From: Gp13-AA77 sp035949375
Lineage (GTDB): Bacteria; Acidobacteriota; Terriglobia; UBA7540
Assembly: GCA_035949375.1 (NCBI GenBank)
Contig: DASZIG010000122.1
Location: 1-64,000, forward strand
Direction of reading: 5' to 3'
DNA length: 64,000 bases
The notes beneath the pieces were generated by a model. It searched no databases. It was not told the origin of the DNA and was given only the letters and a program-made list of their open reading frames with translations. Within the stretch, counting starts at the first letter, position 1. Every line of letters starts with the position of its first letter. Below are positions 1-7,916 of the stretch, one piece after another. The position numbers and the translations under genes are program-made.

Positions 1-68
1 ACTTCATGCAATACCTTCAACCGGTCCCGTTCTTTCGTACTCAACACCAGCATCTCCTGTTCGCTCAT
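1..68 (-). CDS. N-terminus of an ISNCY-like transposase, cut by window edge
   Basis: Reading leftward from an ATG at 68, the first residues are MSEQEMLVLSTKERDRLKVL followed by HEV, and the frame stays open to the window edge. The KERDRLKVLHEV stretch resembles the start of the N-terminal helix-turn-helix of ISNCY-family transposases, which normally continues into a Q-R-Q-A-A-x-x-L-G-like helix. Only 22 codons are visible, so this is recognition from a short segment. The paired direct repeats just upstream (93-135) support an insertion-sequence end here. No good ribosome-binding site is seen before the ATG. Confidence 0.55.
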   Translation of the reverse strand, partial: MSEQEMLVLSTKERDRLKVLHE

Positions 69-92
69 CCGGCCAGTCTGCCGGTTCTGAAC

Positions 93-135
93 AGGAACTT
101 GCTACTTTGCTCAAAGAGGAACTTCTCACTTTGCT
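93..135. repeat. Two 19-bp direct repeats at the IS end
   Basis: AGGAACTTGCTACTTTGCT (93-111) and AGGAACTTCTCACTTTGCT (117-135) are near-identical direct copies with a 24-bp period. They sit just upstream of the transposase-like start at 68. Iterated copies near an IS end would suit transposase binding sites; that role is inferred. Confidence 0.5.
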
Positions 136-192
136 GCGACAAGGTTCAGGACCAGGCTTGTGGAGCGAGCGCGGGCAACCTACAATACGGGC

Positions 193-414
193 ATGGATTA
201 TCGAAACTTCATCACCATCGAGCCCGGTAAGCGCGGTGGGAAGCCATCTATCCGCGGCATGCGCATCACGGTTTACGACGTGCTGTCTTACCTCGCTTCG
301 GGCATGAGCCATGCGAAGGTCTTTGCCGATTTTCCCTACCTCACTGAAGACGACATCATAGCCTGCCTCAGCTACGCAGCGGACCGGGAACGCCATCTGT
401 TGGTGACGCAATAG
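193..414 (+). CDS. DUF433 family protein (antitoxin-like), orphan
   Basis: This 73-residue protein has the DUF433 pattern: an I-x-P-G-K-R-GGKP-x-I-R-GMRITV-Y-DVL segment, then FPYLTEDDIIACLSYAADRE. The start at 193 gives MDYRNFITIEPG, the usual beginning of the family; a longer reading from 160 adds non-family residues. DUF433 proteins are short winged-helix-like proteins, often the antitoxin partner of a downstream DUF5615 (PIN-like) gene. No such partner follows: after the stop there is a repeat, then an MFS gene on the other strand. It lies next to an IS end, so the partner may have been lost. Confidence 0.8.
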   Translation: MDYRNFITIEPGKRGGKPSIRGMRITVYDVLSYLASGMSHAKVFADFPYLTEDDIIACLSYAADRERHLLVTQ

Positions 415-430
415 CCGACGTGCCTGACGC

Positions 431-478
431 GTACTTGTGACTCTTCACTCGCGGGCACTCGCCACTTGTCACTTACTC
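431..478. repeat. CACTTGTCACTC-type simple-word repeat
   Basis: The spacer between DUF433 and the MFS gene is built from repeated words such as ACTTGTGACTC, TTCACTCGCG, CACTCGCCACTTG and TCACTTACTC. The TGA stop of the MFS gene (complement of 469-471) lies inside it. Similar word-built spacers occur near 23940 and 59231-59345. Confidence 0.5.
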
Positions 479-1842
479 TTCGCCGCCCTGGACCCAGGTA
501 GCAACAGCGCCAGCGCCCCGCCGGCCACGAGCGCCACGCCGAGCAGCGAAAAGGCCAGCGTCAGGCTGCCGGTATGTTTGCTGATCGAACCTACCAGGCG
601 CGGGCCGAAGTAACCGCCCAGGTTGCCGAGAGCGTTCACCATGCCCATGGCGGGACCGGCGACGCGCCGGGGCAGGGTTTCCGTAGGGATGGCCCAGAAG
701 GGTCCGAGGCACCCGTAGGAGCCTGCTCCCACCACCGCGATGAGCGCGAAGGAGAGCGTGGCGGAGGTGTGGCTCGCCGCCACACCCGCGAGCAGAGCCA
801 GTCCGGCGGCGGCCAGGGGCAGGGCGGCGTGCATCCGGCGTTCACGGCGGCGGTCCGAATGCTTCGAGATCAGCACCATGCCGACGGCGGTGATGAAGTA
901 AGGCACCGCGAACAGCGATCCCACCAGCAGATGGCTGATCCGTCCCGCTTTCTCCATCGCCGTCGGCAGCCAGAAGAGGTATCCGTAATTGCCCGTGTTG
1001 AGGAAGAAGTAGACGCCGCACATCAACAGGACCTGCGGGCCGAGCAGGGCGCGAACCAGGGAAGGCTCATGGCGCGGCGGCGGATTGACGCGACCGGCGG
1101 CGGGAGCATTCGCAGGACGGGGCTCGGCAATGGGCTCGGCGGCGGACTCGGCCTCAGCACGGTCGATTTCTCCGGCTTCGCGCTCCAGCGTCCGCTCGAG
1201 GTAATCGCGCTCGCCAGGCGAAATCCACCGGGCCTGGCGGGGATGGTCGTTGATGCGCACCAGCCACACGACCAGCCACAGGAAGGGAAACAGGCCTTCG
1301 GCCACCAGGAGCACTCGCCAATTCCAGTGCCCGAGAATCCACCCGGACAGCGGCGACGCTACCACCACCGCCAGCGGCAGGCAGAGCATCCAGAAGCCGT
1401 TAGCGCGGGCGCGCTCGGCGCGAGGAAACCAGTTCGCGAGCAGCACCAGCACGGCAGGCCACACGCCCCCTTCGGTCACGCCCAGCAGCAGGCGCATGAC
1501 CCAGAACTGGCGTGCAGTCGTCACGAGGCCCGTTCCAGCCGAGCAGGCGCCCCAGGCCACGAGCAGAATCGCGATAAACCACTTGGCGCTCCAACGCCGG
1601 GCGAGGTAGCCTCCGGGAATTTGCAGAACCAGGTATCCCCAGAAGAAGACTCCGGCGGCCTCTCCGGCCTGAGCCGGGTCCATGTGAAGGTCGCGGCTGA
1701 TCGAGGTCAGCGCGACCGAAATATTGGTGCGATCGATGAAGGCGATGGTGTACATCACGAAGGCCACCAGGATCACCTGGAGCCATCGCTGTTCGGGGAC
1801 GAATTGAAGGTCAGTCTTCGCGCCGTCCGCGTAGTGACTCAT
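469..1842 (-). CDS. MFS transporter, ACS (anion:cation symporter) type
   Basis: This 457-residue protein has the twelve-helix major facilitator pattern. After helix 1 comes FIDRTNISVAL, a hallmark of the ACS subfamily (sugar acids, tartrate, phthalate and similar organic anions). It is followed by GVFFWGYLVLQIPGGYLARR and the helix 4-5 motif LLLGVTEGGVWPA. A long charged and Pro/Ala-rich cytoplasmic loop (about residues 220-265) separates the two six-helix halves. The start overlaps the stop of the upstream small gene by 4 nt (ATGA), so the two are probably co-translated. The substrate cannot be read from sequence. Confidence 0.9.
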   Translation of the reverse strand: MSHYADGAKTDLQFVPEQRWLQVILVAFVMYTIAFIDRTNISVALTSISRDLHMDPAQAGEAAGVFFWGYLVLQIPGGYLARRWSAKWFIAILLVAWGACSAGTGLVTTARQFWVMRLLLGVTEGGVWPAVLVLLANWFPRAERARANGFWMLCLPLAVVVASPLSGWILGHWNWRVLLVAEGLFPFLWLVVWLVRINDHPRQARWISPGERDYLERTLEREAGEIDRAEAESAAEPIAEPRPANAPAAGRVNPPPRHEPSLVRALLGPQVLLMCGVYFFLNTGNYGYLFWLPTAMEKAGRISHLLVGSLFAVPYFITAVGMVLISKHSDRRRERRMHAALPLAAAGLALLAGVAASHTSATLSFALIAVVGAGSYGCLGPFWAIPTETLPRRVAGPAMGMVNALGNLGGYFGPRLVGSISKHTGSLTLAFSLLGVALVAGGALALLLPGSRAAKSK

Positions 1843-2099
1843 TTGGGCTCTCTGGAAACTAATTCCAAGTCCTCTTCCTGCTCTGGATGGTCAAGGAAGA
1901 AGCTGTCTCCGGTGTCCGTGGTAATCATGAACCCACCGTTCGGAAACTGCTCAAGATACCAGTCAATCGCTGGCTCTCCGGTGGCTTCCGTAACTACAAA
2001 ATCGACCTTGGCGGGCCGCCCTCCGTAAAAGACGCTATCGCCTGCCTCCACGTATTCGCCAGAGCGGTATCTGAATCGCGTTCCAGGGTTTGGCGTCAT
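1839..2099 (-). CDS. Small hypothetical acidic protein coupled to the MFS gene
   Basis: This 86-residue protein begins MTPNPGTRFRYRSGEYVEAG, with a compact hydrophobic/acidic core (VDFVVTEATG, FPNGGFMITTDTG, EEDLEL) and no signal peptide or membrane segment. The start at 2099 is preferred to 2174 because the extra N-terminal residues look non-coding. Its layout, a small beta-rich protein ending in an EDLEL-like tail, resembles small immunity-type proteins, but no toxin gene is visible and I do not assign a function. Its stop overlaps the MFS start by 4 nt. Confidence 0.6.
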   Translation of the reverse strand: MTPNPGTRFRYRSGEYVEAGDSVFYGGRPAKVDFVVTEATGEPAIDWYLEQFPNGGFMITTDTGDSFFLDHPEQEEDLELVSREPK

Positions 2100-2331
2100 T
2101 TTGCCCGTCTCTGCCCACCGTGGTATCCTTACGAAAGTGCGACTCCCCAAGAGGGAGTCAAGGGAGCATAGCACTCAACACCGCAAGAGCAATACCGGCG
2201 CATCTCCGCTGGAGTGACCAGGATCGGCCTTCGGCCATCAAATATTACGTCCCACTTGCTTCAGCTTGGTCTTGGTGTGCGTTTCACGTCAGGCTTAGGC
2301 TTGCAGGTGTACAGGGAGCAAAGAGCGGCCG

Positions 2332-5300
2332 ATGAGCGAGGTTCTGGAACAGCTCGAACAGCTTCTCCGCGAGCGCATCGTGGTGCTCGACGGCGCCATG
2401 GGTACGATGATCCAGGCGCGGGGCCTCACCGAGGAGGACTACCGCGGGCGGGAGTTCGCCCGGCATTCCAGATCGCTCCGGCTCAATAACGACATACTCT
2501 CGATCACGCAGCCGAACCTCATCGAAGAGGTTCACCTGCAGTACCTGGAAGCCGGCGCGGACATTATCGAGACCGACACCTTCAACGCCAACGCCGTTTC
2601 GCTCACCGAATACGGGCTCGAGAGCCACACCTACGAGATCAACCGGGCCGCAGCCGGCCTGGGCCGGAGCGCGGTGGCCAAATTCAGAGCCGCGCATCCC
2701 GATCGCCCCGCGTTCGTGGCCGGTTCGATGGGGCCTACCAGCCGGTCGGGCTCAGTTTCGCAAGACGTATCCAATCCGGGCGCGCGCTCCGTAACCTTCG
2801 ACCAGCTCCGCCAGGCCTATTACGACCAGGCGCGCGGATTGGTGGACGGCGGCGTGGACTTGCTGCTGGTCGAAACGGTCTTCGACACCCTTAACGCCAA
2901 GGCCGCGCTGTTTGCCATCGACCAGTACTTCGAGGAGATCGGCCGCCGCCTGCCCGTGATGGGCTCTGTGACCATCGTGGACCAGAGCGGACGGAATCTC
3001 TCCGGCCAGACGCCGGAGGCCTTCTGGATTTCGGTTTCGCACGCCCGGCTCTTCAGCGTGGGAATCAACTGCGCTCTCGGCGCAACGCAGATGCGGCCCT
3101 TCATCGAGGAGATGGCGCGCGTGGCGCCGCTTCCGGTGAGCTGTTATCCGAACGCGGGCCTGCCCAACGCTTTCGGCGGCTTTGACGAGACTCCGGCGAG
3201 CATGGCCGCCGATCTCGGGGACTTCGCCCGGCAGGGATGGCTCAACATCGTAGGGTCGTGCTGCGGATCCACGCCCGCCCACACCCGCGCCATCGCGGAA
3301 GCGGTGCGCGGCGTGGCGCCACGCGTTATTCCCAAGGCCGATCATCAGACCCGCCTGAGCGGCTTCGAACCGCTGGTGATGCGGCCCGACATGAATTTCA
3401 TCAATGTCGGGGAGCGGACCAACGTCACCGGCTCGCCCAGGTTTTCCAAGCTCATTCTGGCCGGGGATTACGAGGGTGCGCTCACGGTCGCGCGCCAGCA
3501 GGTGGACGGTGGCGCGCAGATCATCGACGTCAACGTTGACGAAGGCATGCTCGACTCCGAGCAGGTGATGGCCACGTTCCTCAACCACGTTGGGTCCGAG
3601 CCCGATATCGCGCGCGTGCCCATCATGATCGACAGCTCCAAGTGGAGCGTGATCGAAGCGGGGCTGAAGTGCGTCCAGGGCAAAGGCGTGGTGAATTCCA
3701 TCAGCCTGAAGGAGGGCGAGGACGTTTTCAGAGAACGCGCCCGCCTGGTCCGGCGCTACGGCGCGGCGGTAGTGGTGATGGCGTTCGATGAGCGCGGCCA
3801 GGCCGACACGGTCGCGCGCAAGATCGAGATTTGTACGCGCTCTTACCGCATCCTGACGGAGCAACTCGGGTTTCCTCCGGAAGACATCATCTTCGACCCC
3901 AACATCCTGACCGTGGCCACGGGTATGGAGGAGCACAACGACTACGCCGTGGCCTACATCGAGGCCGCGCGGCAGATCAAAACCACGTTGCCGCACGCCA
4001 AAGTAAGCGGCGGCGTGAGCAATATCTCGTTCTCATTCCGCGGCAACAACGTGGTGCGCGAAGCCATGCACTCGGCGTTCCTGTACCACGCCATTCGGGC
4101 CGGCATGGACATGGGTATCGTGAACGCGGGCCAGCTCGCCGTCTACGAAGAGATTCCGAAGGACCTGCTTGGGCTCGTGGAAGACGTGCTGCTCAATCGC
4201 CGCCCCGATTCAACCGAGCGGCTGCTCGCCTTCGCCGACTCCGTCAAGCGCAAGGGCAAGGTGGAGGCGGAGGAAGAGGCCTGGCGGCAGGGCACGGTGG
4301 AGGAGCGCCTGTCGCACGCCCTGGTTAAGGGCATTGTGGATTACATCGAGTCCGACACCGAGGAAGCGCGGAAGAAGTTTGCGCGGCCCCTGCAGGTGAT
4401 CGAAGGGCCGCTCATGAACGGCATGAGCATCGTGGGCGACCTGTTCGGTTCCGGCAAGATGTTTCTGCCCCAGGTCGTGAAAAGCGCCCGGGTGATGAAG
4501 AAGGCGGTGGCTTACCTGCTGCCCTACATGGAGACGGAAAAGCAGGCGAGCGGCGCGCAGAGCCAGGGCAAAGTGATCATGGCCACCGTCAAAGGCGACG
4601 TCCACGACATCGGGAAGAACATCGTGGGCGTGGTCCTCGGCTGCAACAGCTACGAGGTGATCGACCTCGGCGTGATGGTGCCGAGCGAACGAATCCTGGC
4701 GGCGGCGCGCGAGCACAAAGCCGACATGATCGGCGCAAGCGGCCTCATTACGCCCTCACTCGACGAGATGGTGCATCTCGCGAAGGAGATGGAGCGGCAG
4801 GGCTTCGCGCTGCCGCTACTGATCGGTGGCGCCACCACCAGCCGGATCCACACGGCGGTGAAGATTGCCCCGATGTACAGTCATCCGGTGGTTCACGTGA
4901 CCGACGCCTCGCGCGCGGTGGGCGTGGTGGGCAGCCTGAAGAGCGCCGAACTGCGCCAGAATTTTGCCGAGGAGAACCGGCGCCTGCAGGAGAAGCTGCG
5001 CGAGTCTCATCGCCCGCAGGCGCAGCCCCTGCTTTCGCTCGAAGAAGCGCGCCGCCGCGAGCCGGTGTTTGACTGGGCCGCGGCGGACGTGCGGAGACCG
5101 GAATTCACGGGCGTCAAGGTGTGTGATTCGGTGCCGCTTGACGAGATCGTTCCCTATATCGACTGGACGCCGTTCTTCGCCACCTGGGAACTGCGCGGGA
5201 CTTATCCGAAGATTTTCGACGACGCGACCGTGGGCGCTCGGGCGCGCGAACTGCTGGACGACGCGCAGAAGCTGCTGTCAGAGATCGTCACCGGAAGGCT

Positions 5301-6015
5301 GCTCACGGCGCGCGCCGTGTTCGGACTCTTTCCAGCCGCGAGCGTCGGCGACGACGTGGAGATTTATACGAGCGAGGCGCGCTCCGGCGTTCTCACAGAG
5401 TTTCACTTCCTGCGGCAGCAGATGGAAAAAGCACCAGGCCATTTCAATTATTCGCTGGCCGATTTCGTGGCGCCGGAGGACTCCGGTGTGCACGACTACC
5501 TGGGCGCGTTCGCGGTGAGCGCGGGATTCTGCCTGGAACCGCTGGTGGCCCGCTTCGAGCGCGACCACGACGACTATAATGCGATCATGGCCAAGGCGCT
5601 GGCGGATCGTCTGGCGGAGGCGCTGGCCGAACTGCTGCACAAGCGCGTCCGCGACGCCTGGGGGTACGGCCGCGAGGAAAGGCTCTGCACCGACGACCTC
5701 ATCCACGAGCGCTATCGCGGCATTCGTCCCGCACCCGGGTATCCAGCCTGCCCGGACCACACCGAGAAGCAATTGCTGTGGGACGTGCTCGGCGTTGAGA
5801 AGCGCACAGGCATCAAGCTGACCGAGAGCTTCGCCATGTACCCAGCCGCGTCGGTGAGCGGCTTCTATTTCGCTCATCCCGAAGCCCGTTATTTTGCGGT
5901 GGGCAAGATCGACCGCGACCAGGTGCTCGATTACAGCCGGCGCAAAGGGATGGACGTGAAGACGACGGAGAGGTGGCTCGCGCCGAATCTGAATTACGAC
6001 TCTGGAGGCGATTGA
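2332..6015 (+). CDS. metH: Cobalamin-dependent methionine synthase MetH
   Basis: This full-length 1227-residue enzyme methylates homocysteine using 5-methyltetrahydrofolate via methylcobalamin. Four modules are in order. The homocysteine domain carries zinc ligands Cys247, Cys310 and Cys311, the same numbering as E. coli MetH. The pterin-binding domain starts near NVGERTNVTGS (about 356). The cobalamin cap and Rossmann domain has GDVHDIG, with cobalt-ligand His758. The C-terminal activation domain for S-adenosylmethionine runs from about 935 and ends with YFAVGKIDRDQVLDYSRRKG. A MetF-like reductase follows 50 nt downstream, so the folate methyl donor and its user are adjacent. I see no cobalamin or SAM riboswitch in the roughly 230 bp upstream. 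Confidence 0.97.
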   Translation: MSEVLEQLEQLLRERIVVLDGAMGTMIQARGLTEEDYRGREFARHSRSLRLNNDILSITQPNLIEEVHLQYLEAGADIIETDTFNANAVSLTEYGLESHTYEINRAAAGLGRSAVAKFRAAHPDRPAFVAGSMGPTSRSGSVSQDVSNPGARSVTFDQLRQAYYDQARGLVDGGVDLLLVETVFDTLNAKAALFAIDQYFEEIGRRLPVMGSVTIVDQSGRNLSGQTPEAFWISVSHARLFSVGINCALGATQMRPFIEEMARVAPLPVSCYPNAGLPNAFGGFDETPASMAADLGDFARQGWLNIVGSCCGSTPAHTRAIAEAVRGVAPRVIPKADHQTRLSGFEPLVMRPDMNFINVGERTNVTGSPRFSKLILAGDYEGALTVARQQVDGGAQIIDVNVDEGMLDSEQVMATFLNHVGSEPDIARVPIMIDSSKWSVIEAGLKCVQGKGVVNSISLKEGEDVFRERARLVRRYGAAVVVMAFDERGQADTVARKIEICTRSYRILTEQLGFPPEDIIFDPNILTVATGMEEHNDYAVAYIEAARQIKTTLPHAKVSGGVSNISFSFRGNNVVREAMHSAFLYHAIRAGMDMGIVNAGQLAVYEEIPKDLLGLVEDVLLNRRPDSTERLLAFADSVKRKGKVEAEEEAWRQGTVEERLSHALVKGIVDYIESDTEEARKKFARPLQVIEGPLMNGMSIVGDLFGSGKMFLPQVVKSARVMKKAVAYLLPYMETEKQASGAQSQGKVIMATVKGDVHDIGKNIVGVVLGCNSYEVIDLGVMVPSERILAAAREHKADMIGASGLITPSLDEMVHLAKEMERQGFALPLLIGGATTSRIHTAVKIAPMYSHPVVHVTDASRAVGVVGSLKSAELRQNFAEENRRLQEKLRESHRPQAQPLLSLEEARRREPVFDWAAADVRRPEFTGVKVCDSVPLDEIVPYIDWTPFFATWELRGTYPKIFDDATVGARARELLDDAQKLLSEIVTGRLLTARAVFGLFPAASVGDDVEIYTSEARSGVLTEFHFLRQQMEKAPGHFNYSLADFVAPEDSGVHDYLGAFAVSAGFCLEPLVARFERDHDDYNAIMAKALADRLAEALAELLHKRVRDAWGYGREERLCTDDLIHERYRGIRPAPGYPACPDHTEKQLLWDVLGVEKRTGIKLTESFAMYPAASVSGFYFAHPEARYFAVGKIDRDQVLDYSRRKGMDVKTTERWLAPNLNYDSGGD

Positions 6016-6065
6016 GCGCCGACAATGTGAACTCAGCGCGGTCAGCTCAAGGCTTGGCGATTCCG

Positions 6066-7016
6066 ATGAGTCTGAAGCACAAAATCCTCGACCCTTCGCT
6101 GCCGGTCACGCTGTTTGAAGTCGTGCCGCCGGAGGAGGGCAAGCCAGCCGCGCTCGATGAGGCGGTGGCGGTGGTCCGCCGCGTGGCGGACGCCGTGGAC
6201 GCGGTCAACCTGCCCGAGATTCATAACGAGGCCCGGCCCGGTGAGCGTACGGCCGGCTTCGTTCCCCGCCTCGACCCACGTGTGATCGGCGCTCGCCTGC
6301 GCGAGGACCTCGCGGCCGACGTGGTGGTGAACCACTGCGTCGTCTACGAGGCGGACCCCCTGCCCTGGCTGGCCGCTACGCGGGATACTTTCGGCATCAG
6401 CGATCTTGTGCTGGTGGGCGGCGAGTCGAGCGGCATCCGCTATCCGGGACCGGGCGTGGCGGAAGCTGCCGAACGCATCCGCGCCGACGGACACGCGGGC
6501 GCTCTCGGCGCCATCAGCATTCCCAGCCGGACGGGTGAGGCGGAACGCGTGCGGCGTAAGCACGCCGCCGGGATCGACTTCTTCACCACCCAGGTGCTTT
6601 TTGACCCGAACGACATCGTGTGGCTGGTGCAGCGCTTGAACGGCGTAGAGGCGCGCCTTTTCCTGAGCTTCGCGCCCGTCAGTCATCCGCGGGACCTGCA
6701 GTTCCTGCGCTGGCTGGGCGCGGACATTCCGCCGGACCTGGACCGCCATCTCCGCCTGGACGAGGCCTCGGCGGCGGACCTCGATCACACCGATCCCAAG
6801 CGCAAGCAAGCAGCGCGTGCTGCCTGCCTGGAACGCTCGATCGGCCTCGCGCAGCGCATCCTGATCGATGTGTTTGACAACCTGCCGCCCGACCCGCCGC
6901 CGCTCGGCCTTAACGTTGAGCACATCAATCGGCGCAACTTTACCCCCGCGGTCGAGATGCTCGATCGCCTGGGCGACTTGTATTCGAGTCTGGTGGCCGC
7001 GCGGGTGCGGGCGTAG
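6066..7016 (+). CDS. Methylenetetrahydrofolate reductase-like protein (MetF family)
   Basis: This 316-residue TIM-barrel protein would reduce 5,10-methylene- to 5-methyltetrahydrofolate, the donor for the adjacent MetH. MetF-like features are an early SLPVTLFEVVPPEEGKP strand with the catalytic-type Glu, DLVLVGGESSG in mid-barrel, and KHAAGIDFFTTQVLFDP, the usual FxTQxxFD signature. The start at 6066 (MSLKHKILDPSLP) is chosen over 5973 because the longer form would overlap metH by 43 nt with non-family sequence. It is more divergent than enterobacterial MetF and somewhat longer, so substrate and cofactor details are inferred from family and position. Confidence 0.82.
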   Translation: MSLKHKILDPSLPVTLFEVVPPEEGKPAALDEAVAVVRRVADAVDAVNLPEIHNEARPGERTAGFVPRLDPRVIGARLREDLAADVVVNHCVVYEADPLPWLAATRDTFGISDLVLVGGESSGIRYPGPGVAEAAERIRADGHAGALGAISIPSRTGEAERVRRKHAAGIDFFTTQVLFDPNDIVWLVQRLNGVEARLFLSFAPVSHPRDLQFLRWLGADIPPDLDRHLRLDEASAADLDHTDPKRKQAARAACLERSIGLAQRILIDVFDNLPPDPPPLGLNVEHINRRNFTPAVEMLDRLGDLYSSLVAARVRA

Positions 7017-7018
7017 GA

Positions 7019-7083
7019 TTGACGATTGTGGTTTCTGATTTGTGATTTGTGATTTCCGATTTGTGATTTCTAATTCTGGTTGG
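7019..7083. repeat. GATTTGTGATTT-type simple-word repeat
   Basis: The gap after the MetF-like gene is a run of variants of TGATTTGTGATTT, TTTCCGATTTG and TGATTTCTAATTC. It is far more AT-rich than its surroundings, has no reading frame, and belongs with the other word-type spacers noted in this window. Confidence 0.6.
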
Positions 7084-7099
7084 CTTCTCGGACAAGACA

Positions 7100-7804
7100 A
7101 TGGGCAAACTTGATCTCCGCGAAAAGGGCGGCCCGCGCGATGGCCAGCCGCAGGTGTCGGACCGGCGTCTGTTCATGCAACTGCTCGCCTTCGGCCAGGT
7201 TCGCGACTCCGGAGAGCTGACGCGGTCGCTGGAGTCGGCGGGCTTCGAAGGCGTGCTCTACCAGGACATGAATGATCCGCGGGGCGTCGGCTTGCTCACT
7301 TGGAATGAACAGCCTGATTTCTTCGTGACCGTGCTCCGGCCGTTCCTGGCCGCGCCTCCCTTTAGTGCGCTCGACTTCAAACCCGAATTCACTATGCTGG
7401 GCCGCACTTACGCGCTCGGCCACGAACCCGACCTCGGGGACTGGTTGCTGCGCAAAGCCCGCCGCGCGGTGCTCGATCGCGAATCGCCTTGGGCGGTCTG
7501 GTATCCGCTGCGCCGGAAGGGCGAGTTTTCCGCACTGCCCCCCGAAGAGCAGGGGCCGATTCTGGCCGAGCACGGACGCATCGGGCACGCCTTCGGCGAA
7601 GCGGGGTACGCTCAGGACGTCCGTCTGGCCTGTTTCGGGCTCGACCAGCATGACAACGACTTCGTGATCGGGTTGATCGGAGCGGAGCTTTTTCCCCTTT
7701 CCGCCTGCATTCAGCAGATGCGGAAGACGCGGCAGACGTCGCGCTACATCGAGCGCATGGGGCCGTTCTTCGTCGGCAGAGCTCTCTGGCAAAGCCGCCT
7801 GTGA
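7100..7804 (+). CDS. Chlorite dismutase / coproheme decarboxylase (HemQ) family protein
   Basis: This 234-residue protein has the C-terminal half of the chlorite dismutase fold: WAVWYPLRRKGEFSALPPEE, ILAEHGRIGHAF, CFGLDQHDNDFVIGLIGAEL and MRKTRQTSRYIERMGPFFVGR. Tyr135 (in WYPL) aligns with the catalytic Tyr of coproheme decarboxylases. His158 aligns with the proximal haem ligand; the loop between them is about four residues shorter than in Firmicutes HemQ. The Tyr favours HemQ-like haem synthesis over chlorite detoxification. No other haem gene is adjacent, so the exact role stays open. No signal peptide is seen. Confidence 0.82.
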   Translation: MGKLDLREKGGPRDGQPQVSDRRLFMQLLAFGQVRDSGELTRSLESAGFEGVLYQDMNDPRGVGLLTWNEQPDFFVTVLRPFLAAPPFSALDFKPEFTMLGRTYALGHEPDLGDWLLRKARRAVLDRESPWAVWYPLRRKGEFSALPPEEQGPILAEHGRIGHAFGEAGYAQDVRLACFGLDQHDNDFVIGLIGAELFPLSACIQQMRKTRQTSRYIERMGPFFVGRALWQSRL

Positions 7805-7851
7805 GCAGGCCGGAAATAGTAAGCCTACACTAGTAGCCTCCAATAAACGCA

Positions 7852-7887
7852 AAAGCCGCCATCCGCAACAGCGCGAATGGCGGCTTT
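7852..7887 (-). terminator. Rho-independent terminator
   Basis: An 11-bp perfect inverted repeat, AAAGCCGCCAT (7852-7862) and ATGGCGGCTTT (7877-7887), with a 14-nt loop. Read leftward it is followed by a T-rich run (TTTTGCGTTT), so it most likely ends the gene at 7917-9104. It may also limit rightward transcription from the chlorite dismutase-family gene. Confidence 0.75.
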
Positions 7888-7916
7888 CGGTGCGCCCCTA
7901 TGAAGAGCAGCAAGCG

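Noticed and set aside
574..2028. 484-codon plus-strand frame
   Set aside because: It is antisense to the MFS gene; the peptide has no recognisable domain.
2174..2331. Cobalamin or SAM riboswitch before metH
   Set aside because: No B12-box-like sequence or SAM-riboswitch core could be seen.
2752..3996. 414-codon frame antisense to metH
   Set aside because: Shadow of GC-rich codon bias; no domains, and metH is certain.
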